Assembly (NCBI RefSeq): GCF_003347015.1
Contig: NZ_PNFB01000001.1
Location: 186,001 to 250,000, forward strand
DNA length: 64,000 bases
Origin: Brachybacterium sp. YJGR34
Lineage (GTDB): Bacteria; Actinomycetota; Actinomycetes; Actinomycetales; Dermabacteraceae
Direction of reading: 5' to 3'
This document shows positions 7,921-15,628 of the stretch, one piece after another. Within the stretch, counting starts at the first letter, position 1. Each line of letters opens with the position of its first letter. A model generated the notes under the pieces. The model did no database searches and was not told where the DNA came from. It saw nothing but the letters and a program-made list of their open reading frames with translations. The translations under genes were made by a program, and so were the position numbers.

Positions 7921-8337
7921 TCAGGCAGGGCTCACGTCGACCTGGAAGAGGACGCCGAAGCGATCCTTGACCTGGCCGTAGTGGCTGCCCCAGGGCGAGG
8001 GCTCGAAGGGCATCTCGACGCTCCCGCCGGACGCGGTGATCTTCTCGATCAGCGCCTTCGCCTCCTCGACCGTGCCGGGCATGACCAGGAGCGAGTAGGC
8101 GGTGCCGTCCAGCGACTGCGGGGACTCGCCGATGTCGTCCCCGCCGGCGAGGGTGAGCAGACCGCCGTCGAGCTGGGCATGGGCGACGGCCTCCGGCGGC
8201 GGCGTGAAGGGCATGCCCTCCATGGGGTTGTCCCCGTAGGTCATGAGGTCGAGCGTGCCGCCGAAGACGTCCCGGTAGTACTCGAGGGCTTCCTTGGCGT
8301 TGCCGGGGAACGAGATGTAGGGGGTGGAGCCGGTCAT
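7921..8337 (-). CDS. VOC-family (PhnB/glyoxalase-like) protein
   Basis: A 138-residue single-domain protein of the vicinal-oxygen-chelate superfamily. The N-terminus (YISFPGNAKEALEYYRDVFGG) and C-terminus (WGSHYGQVKDRFGVLFQVDV) match the PhnB-like subgroup, often annotated 3-demethylubiquinone-9 methyltransferase-like. No enzyme activity is proven for this subgroup. A strong AGGAGG lies just before the ATG. It is convergent with the NmrA gene, 9 bp away. A related copy lies at 8442-8873. Confidence 0.88.
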   Translation of the reverse strand: MTGSTPYISFPGNAKEALEYYRDVFGGTLDLMTYGDNPMEGMPFTPPPEAVAHAQLDGGLLTLAGGDDIGESPQSLDGTAYSLLVMPGTVEEAKALIEKITASGGSVEMPFEPSPWGSHYGQVKDRFGVLFQVDVSPA

Positions 8338-8422
8338 GATTCCTCCTGGGGGGTGGGGGCCCGGTGCCGGGCCCTGTGTCGCCCATCATGGCGGCGGGTG
8401 CCGACAGACGAGGCGCGGTTCT

Positions 8423-8439
8423 GGGGGGGGGGGCGGGGG
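8423..8439 (+). repeat. Poly-G tract (G11-C-G5)
   Basis: An uninterrupted run of 11 G, then C and 5 G, between the two VOC genes and 2 bp beyond the stop of the 8442-8873 gene. It is non-coding by my reading. It is a likely site of length variation or sequencing error, and may fold as a G-quadruplex. Confidence 0.8.
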
Positions 8440-8441
8440 TC

Positions 8442-8873
8442 TCAGGCGGTGCCGGGCGGGACCTCGACGGCCCAGAGCACGCCGAAGCGGTCCCGGACCG
8501 CGCCGTGGAGGTGGCCCTCGGGCGTCGCCCGGAGCGTCCGCTCCGCGGTGCCGCCCTCCTCGAGCAGGCGGTCCATGAGGGTGTCGGCCTCGTCGGGGGT
8601 GTCCAGGGTGAGGACGAGGTGAAAGGGGGCGTCGTCCAGGGGGCGGGGTGGATCGGCCCGTTCGTCGCCGCCGTGGAGGGCGACGTAGCCGCCGCTCAGC
8701 TCGGCGTGCGCGACAGAGCCCGGAGGGATGTCCGCGGGGAGGTCCTCGAGGACGGGCGGGGAGACCTGTCCATGGCTCCAGAGCATCAGCTCGCCGCCGA
8801 AGATCTGCTGGTACAGCGTGAAGGCTTCCGGGGTGCAGCCCGGGAAGGTCAGGTACGCAGAGAATCCGGCCAT
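8442..8873 (-). CDS. VOC-family (PhnB/glyoxalase-like) protein, second copy
   Basis: A 143-residue paralogue of the 7921-8337 product. Shared pattern: FSAYLTFPGCTPEAFTLYQ at the N-terminus, a central HAELSGGYVALHGGD, and a C-terminal VRDRFGVLWAVEVPPG. It has a single betaalphabetabetabeta-type domain pair, cytoplasmic. The start is supported by AGGACCTCC before the ATG. Divergence from its neighbour is considerable, so the duplication is not recent. The function is unassigned; these proteins are often found without known substrates. Confidence 0.87.
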   Translation of the reverse strand: MAGFSAYLTFPGCTPEAFTLYQQIFGGELMLWSHGQVSPPVLEDLPADIPPGSVAHAELSGGYVALHGGDERADPPRPLDDAPFHLVLTLDTPDEADTLMDRLLEEGGTAERTLRATPEGHLHGAVRDRFGVLWAVEVPPGTA

Positions 8874-8961
8874 GGAGGTCCTCTCGACGGGGAGCGCGGC
8901 CGCGCCCGCCCGAGCGCCATGCTTCCACGCCCACGGCGTGAGGGGAACAGCCCGGGCGCTC

Positions 8962-8967
8962 TAGAGT
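8962..8967 (+). promoter_or_regulatory. -10 box (TAGAGT) before the CPBP-like gene
   Basis: TAGAGT ends 9 bases before the ATG at 8977, so the transcript would have a leader of only a few bases at most. Confidence 0.4.
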
Positions 8968-8976
8968 GGGGGTGCC

Positions 8977-10008
8977 ATGCCACGACGCTCTGCCCTCCCC
9001 ACCCCGTACCACCGCCTCGCGACGCTCCGGCCCGCCTGGTCGGCCTGGTCGAAGCCGCTGCTCACCCTGGGGTCGGCGTTCGTCGCCTACGTGCTCCTCG
9101 CCTCGGTGCTGCTGGTCCTGGTGATCCTCGTCCTCGCCCTGCTGCCCGGGGTGAACATCGCCCTGGGCGTGACCAGCGGTGACCCCCGCAGCGGGCTCGA
9201 CGTGCTGCTCGCCCTCGCGATGGGCGCCCTCTGGCTGCCGGCCGGGATGGTCGGCGTGCGCGTGGGCGGTTGGCGGCCGCTCGGACCCACCTGGTCCGTC
9301 GCCGCCCGTCTCCGCCGTGAGCTGCTGCGGCCGGCGGGGCTCCGGGGCGCCGCGGCCGGCGGCATCGTCGTGGTCGCGGCGAGCCTCGCCGGCGCGATCG
9401 CCGGCGGTGGGGCCGACGGGGCCGGGGCGGGCGCCACGCTCCCACAGCTCCTGCTCATCGCGCTGATCGTGGTGGTGCTCGCGCCGTTGCAGGCCGCAGG
9501 CCTCGAGCTCGCACTGCGCGGGGTGGTGCTGCAGGCGCTGGGCACCTGGCTGCGCCGGCCGCTCGTGCCCGTGCTGAGTGCGACGGCCCTCGCGCTGGTG
9601 GGGCGCGAGCTCAGCGCCCCGGTGCTGCTCCCCGCCCTCGCGCTCGCGCTGTGCGCGGCAGTGCTCGCCTGGAAGAGCGGCGGGCTCGAGCTCCCGATCA
9701 CTCTGACCTTCATGATCACGGCGCTGACGGCCCTGGTCTCCGCGGCCGGCGCGGGGACGGGAGCAGGGGCCGGGGCGGCCGCGCTGAATGCCGGGGCCGC
9801 CGCCCCCGGTACCTCCGCGGCCGCACTCGCCGCCACCGCAGCCGGGGCCGAGCAGGCGGCGCTCGCCGGGGGGATCGCGGCGGCCGTCGCTCTGCTGCTG
9901 GTCACAGCGGCGCTCTGCGCGCTGATCGGTCGGCGCGAGGGCGTCCGGCCGCTCGAGGCCGTCGGCCGCCCGGCGAACGCGCCCGTCCCCGAGGCCGTGC
10001 CCTTCTAG
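8977..10008 (+). CDS. CPBP-like intramembrane protein with degenerate protease motifs
   Basis: A 343-residue multi-pass membrane protein with about eight hydrophobic segments. Its core resembles the CPBP/Abi (CAAX protease-like) family: GLELALRGVVLQALGTWL aligns with motif EExxxR, but the first Glu is Leu. The segment that normally carries the catalytic His (FMITAL) has none. It is therefore probably a non-catalytic member or a distant relative. Residues about 245-290 are a low-complexity Ala/Gly linker. Its stop codon overlaps that of the convergent xylanase by 3 bp. The function is unknown. Confidence 0.6.
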   Translation: MPRRSALPTPYHRLATLRPAWSAWSKPLLTLGSAFVAYVLLASVLLVLVILVLALLPGVNIALGVTSGDPRSGLDVLLALAMGALWLPAGMVGVRVGGWRPLGPTWSVAARLRRELLRPAGLRGAAAGGIVVVAASLAGAIAGGGADGAGAGATLPQLLLIALIVVVLAPLQAAGLELALRGVVLQALGTWLRRPLVPVLSATALALVGRELSAPVLLPALALALCAAVLAWKSGGLELPITLTFMITALTALVSAAGAGTGAGAGAAALNAGAAAPGTSAAALAATAAGAEQAALAGGIAAAVALLLVTAALCALIGRREGVRPLEAVGRPANAPVPEAVPF

Positions 10009-11033
10009 CGGTCGCCGTCCGGCCGCCCCGCGACCAGGGCGTCGCGCACCGCGAAGTAGGCGGGCTTGCGGGTGTACTCCGCATCCAGCAGGGTGGCCGC
10101 GCCCTCGCCGGGGAACTGGTGGGAGATCCAGGAGTGGGCGTCGGTGAAGCCCCACATGGTCAGCGACTCGCAGCCCGGGACCGACAGCGCCGCCTCGGTC
10201 ACGCGGCGGTAGTACTCGGCCTGCTGCGCGAGCTGCTCCTCGGTGGGCTCCGCGCCGCCGGGCAGCTCGATGCGCACGTCCAGCTCGGTGATCGCCGTCG
10301 CCAACCCCAGGTCCGCGAAGCGCTGCAGGTTCTCCGCCAGGGAATCGGGGAAGGGGTGCGCGGTCGAGAGGTGCGCCTGCGTGGAGAAGCCGTCCACGGG
10401 GACGCCGTCGGCGAGCAGGTCCTGGACGAGCTGGTAGTAGGCATCGGACTTGGGGCCGAGGGCGTCGACGTTGAAGTCGTTGAGGAACAGCTGGGCCTGC
10501 GGGTCCGCCGCGCGCGCCCAGCGGAAGGCGTCGGCGACGATCTTGATCCCCAGCTCCCGGATCCAGAGGTTCTGCTCGGCGCGCAGCGAGCCGTCCTCCT
10601 CGAGGATCTCGTTGGCGACGTCCCACTGGTGGATGCGTCCGGCATAGCGGCCGACGACGGTCTCGATGTGCTCGCGGAGGATCGCCCGCAGCTCCTCGGC
10701 GCTGAAGCTCCCCTGCTCGAGCCAGTCCGGGTTCTGGTTGTGCCAGAGCAGGGTGTGCCCGCGCACCACCTGGCCGTTCGCCGCGGCGAAGTCCATCACC
10801 GCGTCCGCGCCCTCGACGTCGAAGGTCTCGCGGTCCGGCCGCAGCAGGAGCCACTTCATGTGGTTCTCCGCGGTGAGGGAGCTGAACTCGGAGGCGGCCG
10901 ACTCCCGGTAGGGACCGGCGGCGAGGAAGGGCGCCGGGGTGGACGCCCCTGCGCCGTTCCCGCCGCCGCTCACCGCCGTGCCGATGCGGATCCTCGGACC
11001 GGCGGCGCGGGCCAGGGTGTCACGATGCTCCAT
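10005..11033 (-). CDS. GH10 endo-1,4-beta-xylanase, predicted cytosolic
   Basis: Glycoside hydrolase family 10, cleaving beta-1,4-xylan or xylo-oligosaccharides by retention. The acid/base is Glu142 in WDVANEI and the nucleophile is Glu250 in ITELDVR; substrate-site motifs TAENHMKW and GHTLLWHNQNP are intact. It is 342 residues, a bare catalytic domain. The N-terminus (MEHRDTLARAAG) lacks a signal peptide, and the start has a GGAGA Shine-Dalgarno, so it should stay in the cytoplasm. There it would trim oligosaccharides imported by the nearby ABC system. It is a paralogue of the secreted enzyme at 11130-12281. Upstream it shares a GAAAnTTTC-type element with that gene. Confidence 0.92.
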   Translation of the reverse strand: MEHRDTLARAAGPRIRIGTAVSGGGNGAGASTPAPFLAAGPYRESAASEFSSLTAENHMKWLLLRPDRETFDVEGADAVMDFAAANGQVVRGHTLLWHNQNPDWLEQGSFSAEELRAILREHIETVVGRYAGRIHQWDVANEILEEDGSLRAEQNLWIRELGIKIVADAFRWARAADPQAQLFLNDFNVDALGPKSDAYYQLVQDLLADGVPVDGFSTQAHLSTAHPFPDSLAENLQRFADLGLATAITELDVRIELPGGAEPTEEQLAQQAEYYRRVTEAALSVPGCESLTMWGFTDAHSWISHQFPGEGAATLLDAEYTRKPAYFAVRDALVAGRPDGDR

Positions 11034-11074
11034 GCTGTCTCCTCAGAAGGGGCGGGGACGACGCCCACCGTCGC

Positions 11075-11093
11075 CGAAAGTTTCCGGGAATCT
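11075..11093. promoter_or_regulatory. Operator-like element upstream of the cytosolic xylanase
   Basis: CGAAAGTTTCCGGGAATCT contains the small palindrome GAAA-G-TTTC. It matches the element at 12346-12365 before the second xylanase in 17 of 20 aligned positions, allowing a one-base gap. GAAAnTTTC-type sites are known near xylanase genes in streptomycetes. Confidence 0.55.
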
Positions 11094-11104
11094 CGATCCT
11101 CGGT

Positions 11105-11144
11105 GTCAGTGCGTCAGTGCGTCAGTGCGTCAGTGCGTCAGCGC
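11105..11144. repeat. Tandem octamer repeat, 5 units of GTCAGTGC
   Basis: Four perfect units and a fifth with one change (GTCAGCGC) run head to tail. The repeat contains the stop codon and last codons of the secreted xylanase and reaches into the region upstream of the cytosolic xylanase. The unit length is not a multiple of three, so copy-number change would alter both the protein tail and the promoter spacing. Confidence 0.9.
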
Positions 11145-12281
11145 GTCAGGGCGGGATGGCCGGCGCGGCCGCTCGCCGCCGCGCACTGCGTAGTACGCGG
11201 GCTTGCGCCGGTACTCCTCGTCCAGCAGGGTGGCCGCCCCCTCGCCGGGGAACGTATCGGGGACCCAGGAGTAGGCGTCCGTGAACCCCCAGACCGTCAG
11301 GGACTCGCAGCCCTCCACCGCCAGCGCGGCCTCGGTCGCGCGGCGGTAGTACTCGGCCTGCTGCGCGAGCTGCTCCTCGGTGGGGGCGGCGCCGTCGGGC
11401 AGATCCATGCGCACGTCCAGCTCGGTGATCGCGGTCCTCAGCCCCAGGTCCGCGAAGCGCTGGAGGTTCTCGGCCAGATCGCCGGGGAACCCGTAGCGGG
11501 TCGAGAGGTGCCCCTGGGTCGAGAAGCCGTCGACGGGCACGCCGTCGGCGAGCAGGTCCTGGATCAGTGCGTGGTAGGCATCGGACTTGGGATTGATGCC
11601 GTCGACGTTGTAGTCGTTGAAGAACAGCTGGGCCTGCGGGTCCGCCGCGCGCGCCCAGTGGAAGGCCTCGGCGACGATCCCGATCCCCAGCTCGCGGATC
11701 CAGAGATTCTCCTGCGCCCGCAGCGCGCCGTCCTCGTGGAAGATCTCGTTGGCGACGTCCCACTGGTGGATCCGCCCCGCGTACCGGCCCACCACGGTCT
11801 CGATGTGCTCGCGGAGGATCGCCCGCAGCTCCTCGGCGCTGAAGCTCCCCTCCTCCAACCAGTCCGGGTTCTGGCTGTGCCAGAGCAGGGTGTGCCCCCG
11901 GGCGACCTGCCCGTTGGCGGCGGCGAAGTCCATCATGGAGTCCGCCTCGGTGAAGTCGAAGGTGTCGCGGTCCGGGCGCAGCGGCTGCCACTTCATGTGG
12001 TTCTCCGCGGTGAGCGAGGTGAACTCGCCGCCGGCGATGTCGCGGTACGGGCCCTCCTGGAGGTAGGGCGATGTCTCGGGAGCCCAGGCGCCGCTCAGCG
12101 CCGTGCCGATCCGGATCTCGGAGCCGGCGGCGAAGGCCAGCGTGTCCTTCTTCGCGAGGCCGGGAGCCGCCGGCGGGCGACCCGCCGCCGGCGCCGCCGT
12201 GGCCGTCCCGGTGCCCAGCGTCAGTCCGGCGATCGCTCCGCCGGTCGTCATCGCTGCGGTGAGGATCTCGCGTCGCTTCAT
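11130..12281 (-). CDS. GH10 endo-1,4-beta-xylanase, secreted
   Basis: An exported xylanase of 383 residues. The N-terminus MKRREILTAAMTTGGAIAG has a twin-arginine-like start and a hydrophobic core ending near TATAAPA (residues 26-32); Tat export is likely, Sec possible. The catalytic GH10 domain follows from about residue 52, with acid/base Glu179 (WDVANEI) and nucleophile Glu287 (ITELDVR). No carbohydrate-binding module follows. The start has AGGAGA upstream. The C-terminal residues are encoded in the octamer repeat. A promoter TTGACG-N17-TAGGCT overlaps the end of lacI, followed by an operator-like palindrome. It works with the importer and cytosolic xylanase to degrade xylan. Confidence 0.93.
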   Translation of the reverse strand: MKRREILTAAMTTGGAIAGLTLGTGTATAAPAAGRPPAAPGLAKKDTLAFAAGSEIRIGTALSGAWAPETSPYLQEGPYRDIAGGEFTSLTAENHMKWQPLRPDRDTFDFTEADSMMDFAAANGQVARGHTLLWHSQNPDWLEEGSFSAEELRAILREHIETVVGRYAGRIHQWDVANEIFHEDGALRAQENLWIRELGIGIVAEAFHWARAADPQAQLFFNDYNVDGINPKSDAYHALIQDLLADGVPVDGFSTQGHLSTRYGFPGDLAENLQRFADLGLRTAITELDVRMDLPDGAAPTEEQLAQQAEYYRRATEAALAVEGCESLTVWGFTDAYSWVPDTFPGEGAATLLDEEYRRKPAYYAVRGGERPRRPSRPDALTH

Positions 12282-12345
12282 GTCGTCTCCTGTGACGGGA
12301 AGTCGACCACGACGTCCACGATGACGTCGCGCCTCGACTCCGGTG

Positions 12346-12365
12346 CGAAAGATTTCGGGAATCTT
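12346..12365. promoter_or_regulatory. Operator-like palindrome of the secreted xylanase
   Basis: Contains AAGATT-TCGGG-AATCTT, a perfect 6-bp inverted repeat, overlapping GAAAGATTTC. It sits just downstream of the predicted start of transcription, a repressor-roadblock position. Confidence 0.65.
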
Positions 12366-12378
12366 GCGGTTCGCTCGG

Positions 12379-12407
12379 AGCCTAGAGTGGTGCGTCTCAC
12401 GCGTCAA
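12379..12407 (-). promoter_or_regulatory. Promoter of the secreted xylanase
   Basis: A minus-strand TTGACG at 12407-12402, a 17-bp spacer and TAGGCT at 12384-12379. It is close to the housekeeping sigma consensus and overlaps the last codons of lacI. Confidence 0.65.
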
Positions 12408-13414
12408 GCAGGCGCTGGCCCTGTCGATGCCCGCCAGATCACCCGCGAGAGCGCCCGCTCCTCGGGCAGCGGCTCCGATCGCAGCGCCGCGATCAGCCGG
12501 CTCATCGCGGTACGGCCCAGCTGTCGACGGTCGTCCTTGACGGTGGTGAGCGTCGGCTGCAGGAACGACCCCAGGGACAGATCGTCCCAGCCCGTCAGGC
12601 TCAGATCCTCCGGGATCCGCCACCCCCGCTCCCTCGCCCCGTTCAGTACGCCGGCCGCGAGGGCATCGCTGGCGGCGATCACCGCCGTGGGGCGGTCCCG
12701 CTCGGTCAGTGCGAGGACGGCCCGGTATCCCGATGACGGGGACCAGTCCCCGTCATGGATGTCAGCGCGGGGGAGGGCGAGCCGCTCGGCCGTCTCGAGG
12801 AAGACCCGGCGGCGGTTGCGGGCGGAGGCGTAGGTCTGGTCGCCCGCGACGTGCAGGAAGCGCCGATGCCCCAGTGCGTGCAGGCCCTCCATGAGGTCCG
12901 CGATGCAGGAGCCGTCGGCCATCGCGCCGATGGATCGCGCGTCCTCGTCGTAGTCCGCCGAGGCCACGATCGCCGCTCGGCCCGGGTAGCTGTTCTCGGT
13001 CTCCGGCGGCAGCGGGGCCAGTGCCAGGATGCCGTCCACCTGGCCGGAATCGGCGAGCTGGTGCACCTTCTCGAAGCTCGCCCGTGCGCCGCCGTCGACG
13101 CTGAACACCTCCACGGCGTAGCCCTCCGCGGTGGCGACATCGATCGCGCCGCTGAGGGCGGAGGCCTGGAAGGCGCTGTCGGCGGGCAGCAGCACGCCGA
13201 TGCGCTGGGTGCGTCGAGTGCGCATCGAGCGCGCGGAGAGGTTGGGCTGGTAGCCGAGCTCCGCGACGGCGGCGGACACCTTCTGCTTGGTCACCGGTTT
13301 CATGCCCGGGTCGCCGCGCAGGAAGCGGGAGACCGTCTGGTGCGAGACCCCGGCCCGCTCCGCCACCTGCCAGATGGTGGCTCGACGCTCTCCGGCGGCG
13401 GGCGTCGGCGGCAT
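12404..13414 (-). CDS. LacI-family transcriptional regulator
   Basis: A 336-residue LacI-type repressor. The helix-turn-helix and hinge are at about residues 12-60 (TIWQVAERAGVSHQTVSRFL). The periplasmic-binding-protein-like sugar sensor fills the rest (IGVLLPADSAF, VIAASDALAAGVLNGARERG, SLTGWDDLSLGSFLQPTLTTV). The chosen ATG at 13414 has AGGAG before it; a longer upstream frame is rejected. It lies between the xylanases and the divergent ABC importer. Two GTGATCGATCAC palindromes in the intergenic region are its likely operators. The inducer is probably a xylo-oligosaccharide, which is inference from neighbours. Confidence 0.93.
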   Translation of the reverse strand: MPPTPAAGERRATIWQVAERAGVSHQTVSRFLRGDPGMKPVTKQKVSAAVAELGYQPNLSARSMRTRRTQRIGVLLPADSAFQASALSGAIDVATAEGYAVEVFSVDGGARASFEKVHQLADSGQVDGILALAPLPPETENSYPGRAAIVASADYDEDARSIGAMADGSCIADLMEGLHALGHRRFLHVAGDQTYASARNRRRVFLETAERLALPRADIHDGDWSPSSGYRAVLALTERDRPTAVIAASDALAAGVLNGARERGWRIPEDLSLTGWDDLSLGSFLQPTLTTVKDDRRQLGRTAMSRLIAALRSEPLPEERALSRVIWRASTGPAPA

Positions 13415-13525
13415 CGGCGGCTCCTGTCGTCGGCGGGGCGGGCACGTCCCGTGCTCCGGCTGATCCTGGCACAGTTCCGCTCCGCCGGGAGCGGAGCGGG
13501 GCAACGATCGGATGACGGGGACCCC

Positions 13526-13554
13526 TTGCATAGTGATCGATCACCATCTAGCGT
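13526..13554 (+). promoter_or_regulatory. Promoter of the sugar importer operon
   Basis: TTGCAT (13526-13531), a 17-bp spacer, then TAGCGT (13549-13554). The spacer contains operator 1 and operator 2 follows the start point, giving textbook double-operator repression. Confidence 0.65.
13533..13544. promoter_or_regulatory. LacI operator 1
   Basis: A perfect 12-bp palindrome GTGATCGATCAC located between the -35 and -10 boxes of the importer promoter. The central CG is typical of LacI-family sites. Confidence 0.8.
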
Positions 13555-13564
13555 CTCCCTTCGA

Positions 13565-13576
13565 GTGATCGATCAC
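13565..13576. promoter_or_regulatory. LacI operator 2
   Basis: An identical 12-bp palindrome GTGATCGATCAC, 32 bp (three helical turns) from operator 1, immediately downstream of the predicted transcription start. Confidence 0.8.
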
Positions 13577-13672
13577 AAAGTTGTGGACATCGGCACGAGG
13601 TCTGGGACCTCCGGCCCGCACCGACGCACCGCAGCGTCCCTCCGCCCCCTCCTGTCCGAGAGGACCCCTCCC

Positions 13673-14647
13673 ATGGCAGTCATCGAGGCGTCGCCGCGCG
13701 CCGCCGAGAACACTCCGCGGCTCGCACGACGACAAAGACCCTCCCTCTGGCGACGCATCCTGCGCGATCGCACGGTCCTGCTGCTCGCCCTGCCCGGCAT
13801 GCTGGTGCTCATCGGCTTCCAGTACTACCCGCTGCTGGGCAACGTCATCGCCTTCCAGGACTTCCAGCCCTATCTCGGGATCAAGGAGAGCCTGTGGGTG
13901 GGGTTCGAGAACTTCTCCATCCTGGTCACCGGCGATCCCGAGTTCCTCAACGCCCTGAAGAACACGCTGATCCTCACGCTGATCCAGGCCGTGCTCGTGT
14001 TCCCGCTGCCCATCATCCTGGCGCTCATCCTCAACAGCCTGATGTCGAATCGGATGCGGCAGATCGTCCAATCGGTCCTCTACCTGCCGCACTTCCTCTC
14101 GTGGGTGATCGTGGTGGCCGTCTTCCAGCAGATGCTGGGCGGATCGGGCCTCGTCAACAACTTCCTGCGCTCCCATGACATGGCGACCCTGGACATCATC
14201 GGCAATGCCGAGGTGTTCCGGGCGCTGCTGACCAGCCAGGTGATCTGGAAGGACACCGGCTGGGCCACGATCCTGTTCCTCGCCGTGCTCGCCGGGATCG
14301 ACAAGTCCCTGTACGAGGCCGCCGCGGTCGACGGCGCCACGCGGTTCCGTCAGATGTGGCACGTGACGCTGCCGGGCATGCGCCCCATCATCATCCTGCT
14401 GTTCATCCTGCAGCTGGGCAGCTCCCTGACCGTCGGCTTCGAGCAGATCATCCTCCAGCAGCAGGCCGTCGGGATCGAGGCCAGCGAGGTGCTGGACACC
14501 TACGTCTACAACGAGGGCATCTCCGGCGGCCAATGGGGCACGGCGGCCGCCGTGGGCCTGGTCAAGAGCGTCGTCGGACTGGTGCTCGTCCTCACCGCGA
14601 ACAAGATCGCTCACGCCTTCGGTGAGCAGGGGGTGTACAAGGCATGA
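13673..14647 (+). CDS. Sugar ABC transporter permease (LplB-like)
   Basis: The first membrane subunit of a carbohydrate importer, 324 residues with about six transmembrane segments. The EAA loop (YEAAAVDGATRFRQMWHVTLPG) docks the ATPase. The sequence YYPLLGNVIAFQDFQPYLGI is typical of the LplB/YtcQ-associated group of oligosaccharide importers. The start codon is the first ATG after the operator-controlled promoter. The stop overlaps the next gene in an ATGA. No ATPase gene is present; these systems usually borrow a shared MsmK-like ATPase from elsewhere. The substrate is probably a xylo-oligosaccharide, by context. Confidence 0.93.
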   Translation: MAVIEASPRAAENTPRLARRQRPSLWRRILRDRTVLLLALPGMLVLIGFQYYPLLGNVIAFQDFQPYLGIKESLWVGFENFSILVTGDPEFLNALKNTLILTLIQAVLVFPLPIILALILNSLMSNRMRQIVQSVLYLPHFLSWVIVVAVFQQMLGGSGLVNNFLRSHDMATLDIIGNAEVFRALLTSQVIWKDTGWATILFLAVLAGIDKSLYEAAAVDGATRFRQMWHVTLPGMRPIIILLFILQLGSSLTVGFEQIILQQQAVGIEASEVLDTYVYNEGISGGQWGTAAAVGLVKSVVGLVLVLTANKIAHAFGEQGVYKA

Positions 14648-15573
14648 CCGCGACCACCGACCGCGCCGCCCGCCCGTCCCGCAGCGCCCGCGCCGCCAGC
14701 CTCGGCGACACCGCAGGACCCTTCGAGAGGGCATTCAAGGGCATCGTCCTGACGATCGCCTGCGCGCTGGTGATCATCCCGTTCATCGGGATCGTCTCGA
14801 CCAGCCTGGCTCCCGCGGACCAGGTCAACAGCGCCGGCGGCTTCGTCCTGTTCCCGCGCGAGATCGACCTGACCGCCTACCGCTCGATCCTCTCCGGCGG
14901 CGTCGTCGCCCGTGCTCTGCTCATCAGCATCGGTGTCACCGCTGTCGGCACCGCGCTGAGCCTCGCGCTGACCACCACTCTCGCCTGGGCGCTGTCCCGC
15001 CGCGGCACCGTGGGCAACAGGCAGATGCTCCTCCTGGTGCTCATCAGCCTGCTCTTCGCCCCGGGTCTGATCCCGACGTATCTGGTGGTGAAGCAGTTCG
15101 ACCTCATCGACAGCCTCTGGGCGCTGATCATCCCCACCTCGGTGAGCGCCTTCAACGTGATCGTGGTCCGGGCCTTCTTCGCGAACATCCCCGCGGAGCT
15201 CATCGACGCCGCGAGCATCGACGGCGCCACGGAGTGGCAGATCTTCCGGCGCATCGGGCTCCCGCTGTCGAAGGCGGTGCTCGCGGTGGTCGGGCTGTTC
15301 TACGGCGTCGGCTACTGGAACGCCTTCTTCAACGCGCTGCTCTACCTCAACGACGCCGCGAAGTGGCCGCTGCAGATGGTGCTGCGCACCTACGTCGTCA
15401 ACGGCACCGAGATGGGCGCTGCGGACATGGGGCAGGTCGTCGAGGCGGCGCCGCCGCAGTCGACGATCCAGATGGCGATCCTCGTCATCTCCATCATCCC
15501 GATCCTCGTGGTCTACCCGTTCCTCCAGAAGCACTTCGCCAAGGGGATGCTCACCGGGGCGGTGAAGGGATGA
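14644..15573 (+). CDS. Sugar ABC transporter permease (YtcP/LplC-like)
   Basis: The second membrane subunit, 309 residues with six transmembrane segments. It carries the EAA loop (IDAASIDGATEWQIFRRIGLPL) and FAPGLIPTYLVVKQFDLIDS, characteristic of the CUT1 permease group paired with LplB-like partners. It is coupled to the upstream permease through a 4-bp overlap and followed after 55 bp by the binding protein. Together these form the inner-membrane channel of the importer. The cytoplasmic N-terminus is rich in Arg and Ala, as is common here. Confidence 0.93.
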   Translation: MTATTDRAARPSRSARAASLGDTAGPFERAFKGIVLTIACALVIIPFIGIVSTSLAPADQVNSAGGFVLFPREIDLTAYRSILSGGVVARALLISIGVTAVGTALSLALTTTLAWALSRRGTVGNRQMLLLVLISLLFAPGLIPTYLVVKQFDLIDSLWALIIPTSVSAFNVIVVRAFFANIPAELIDAASIDGATEWQIFRRIGLPLSKAVLAVVGLFYGVGYWNAFFNALLYLNDAAKWPLQMVLRTYVVNGTEMGAADMGQVVEAAPPQSTIQMAILVISIIPILVVYPFLQKHFAKGMLTGAVKG

Positions 15574-15628
15574 CCCGCTCCCTGCCCTCCGTCCCCGCCC
15601 CGACGTCCCACCTCCCGGAGGCCCACCG

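Noticed and set aside
8386-10854. An 822-codon open frame on the minus strand
   Set aside because: Crosses two genes of opposite or different frame and has no domain; the real products are the VOC protein, the CPBP-like protein and the xylanase.
11105-11144. CRISPR-like array
   Set aside because: The units are 8 bp, contiguous and without spacers; no cas genes are nearby.
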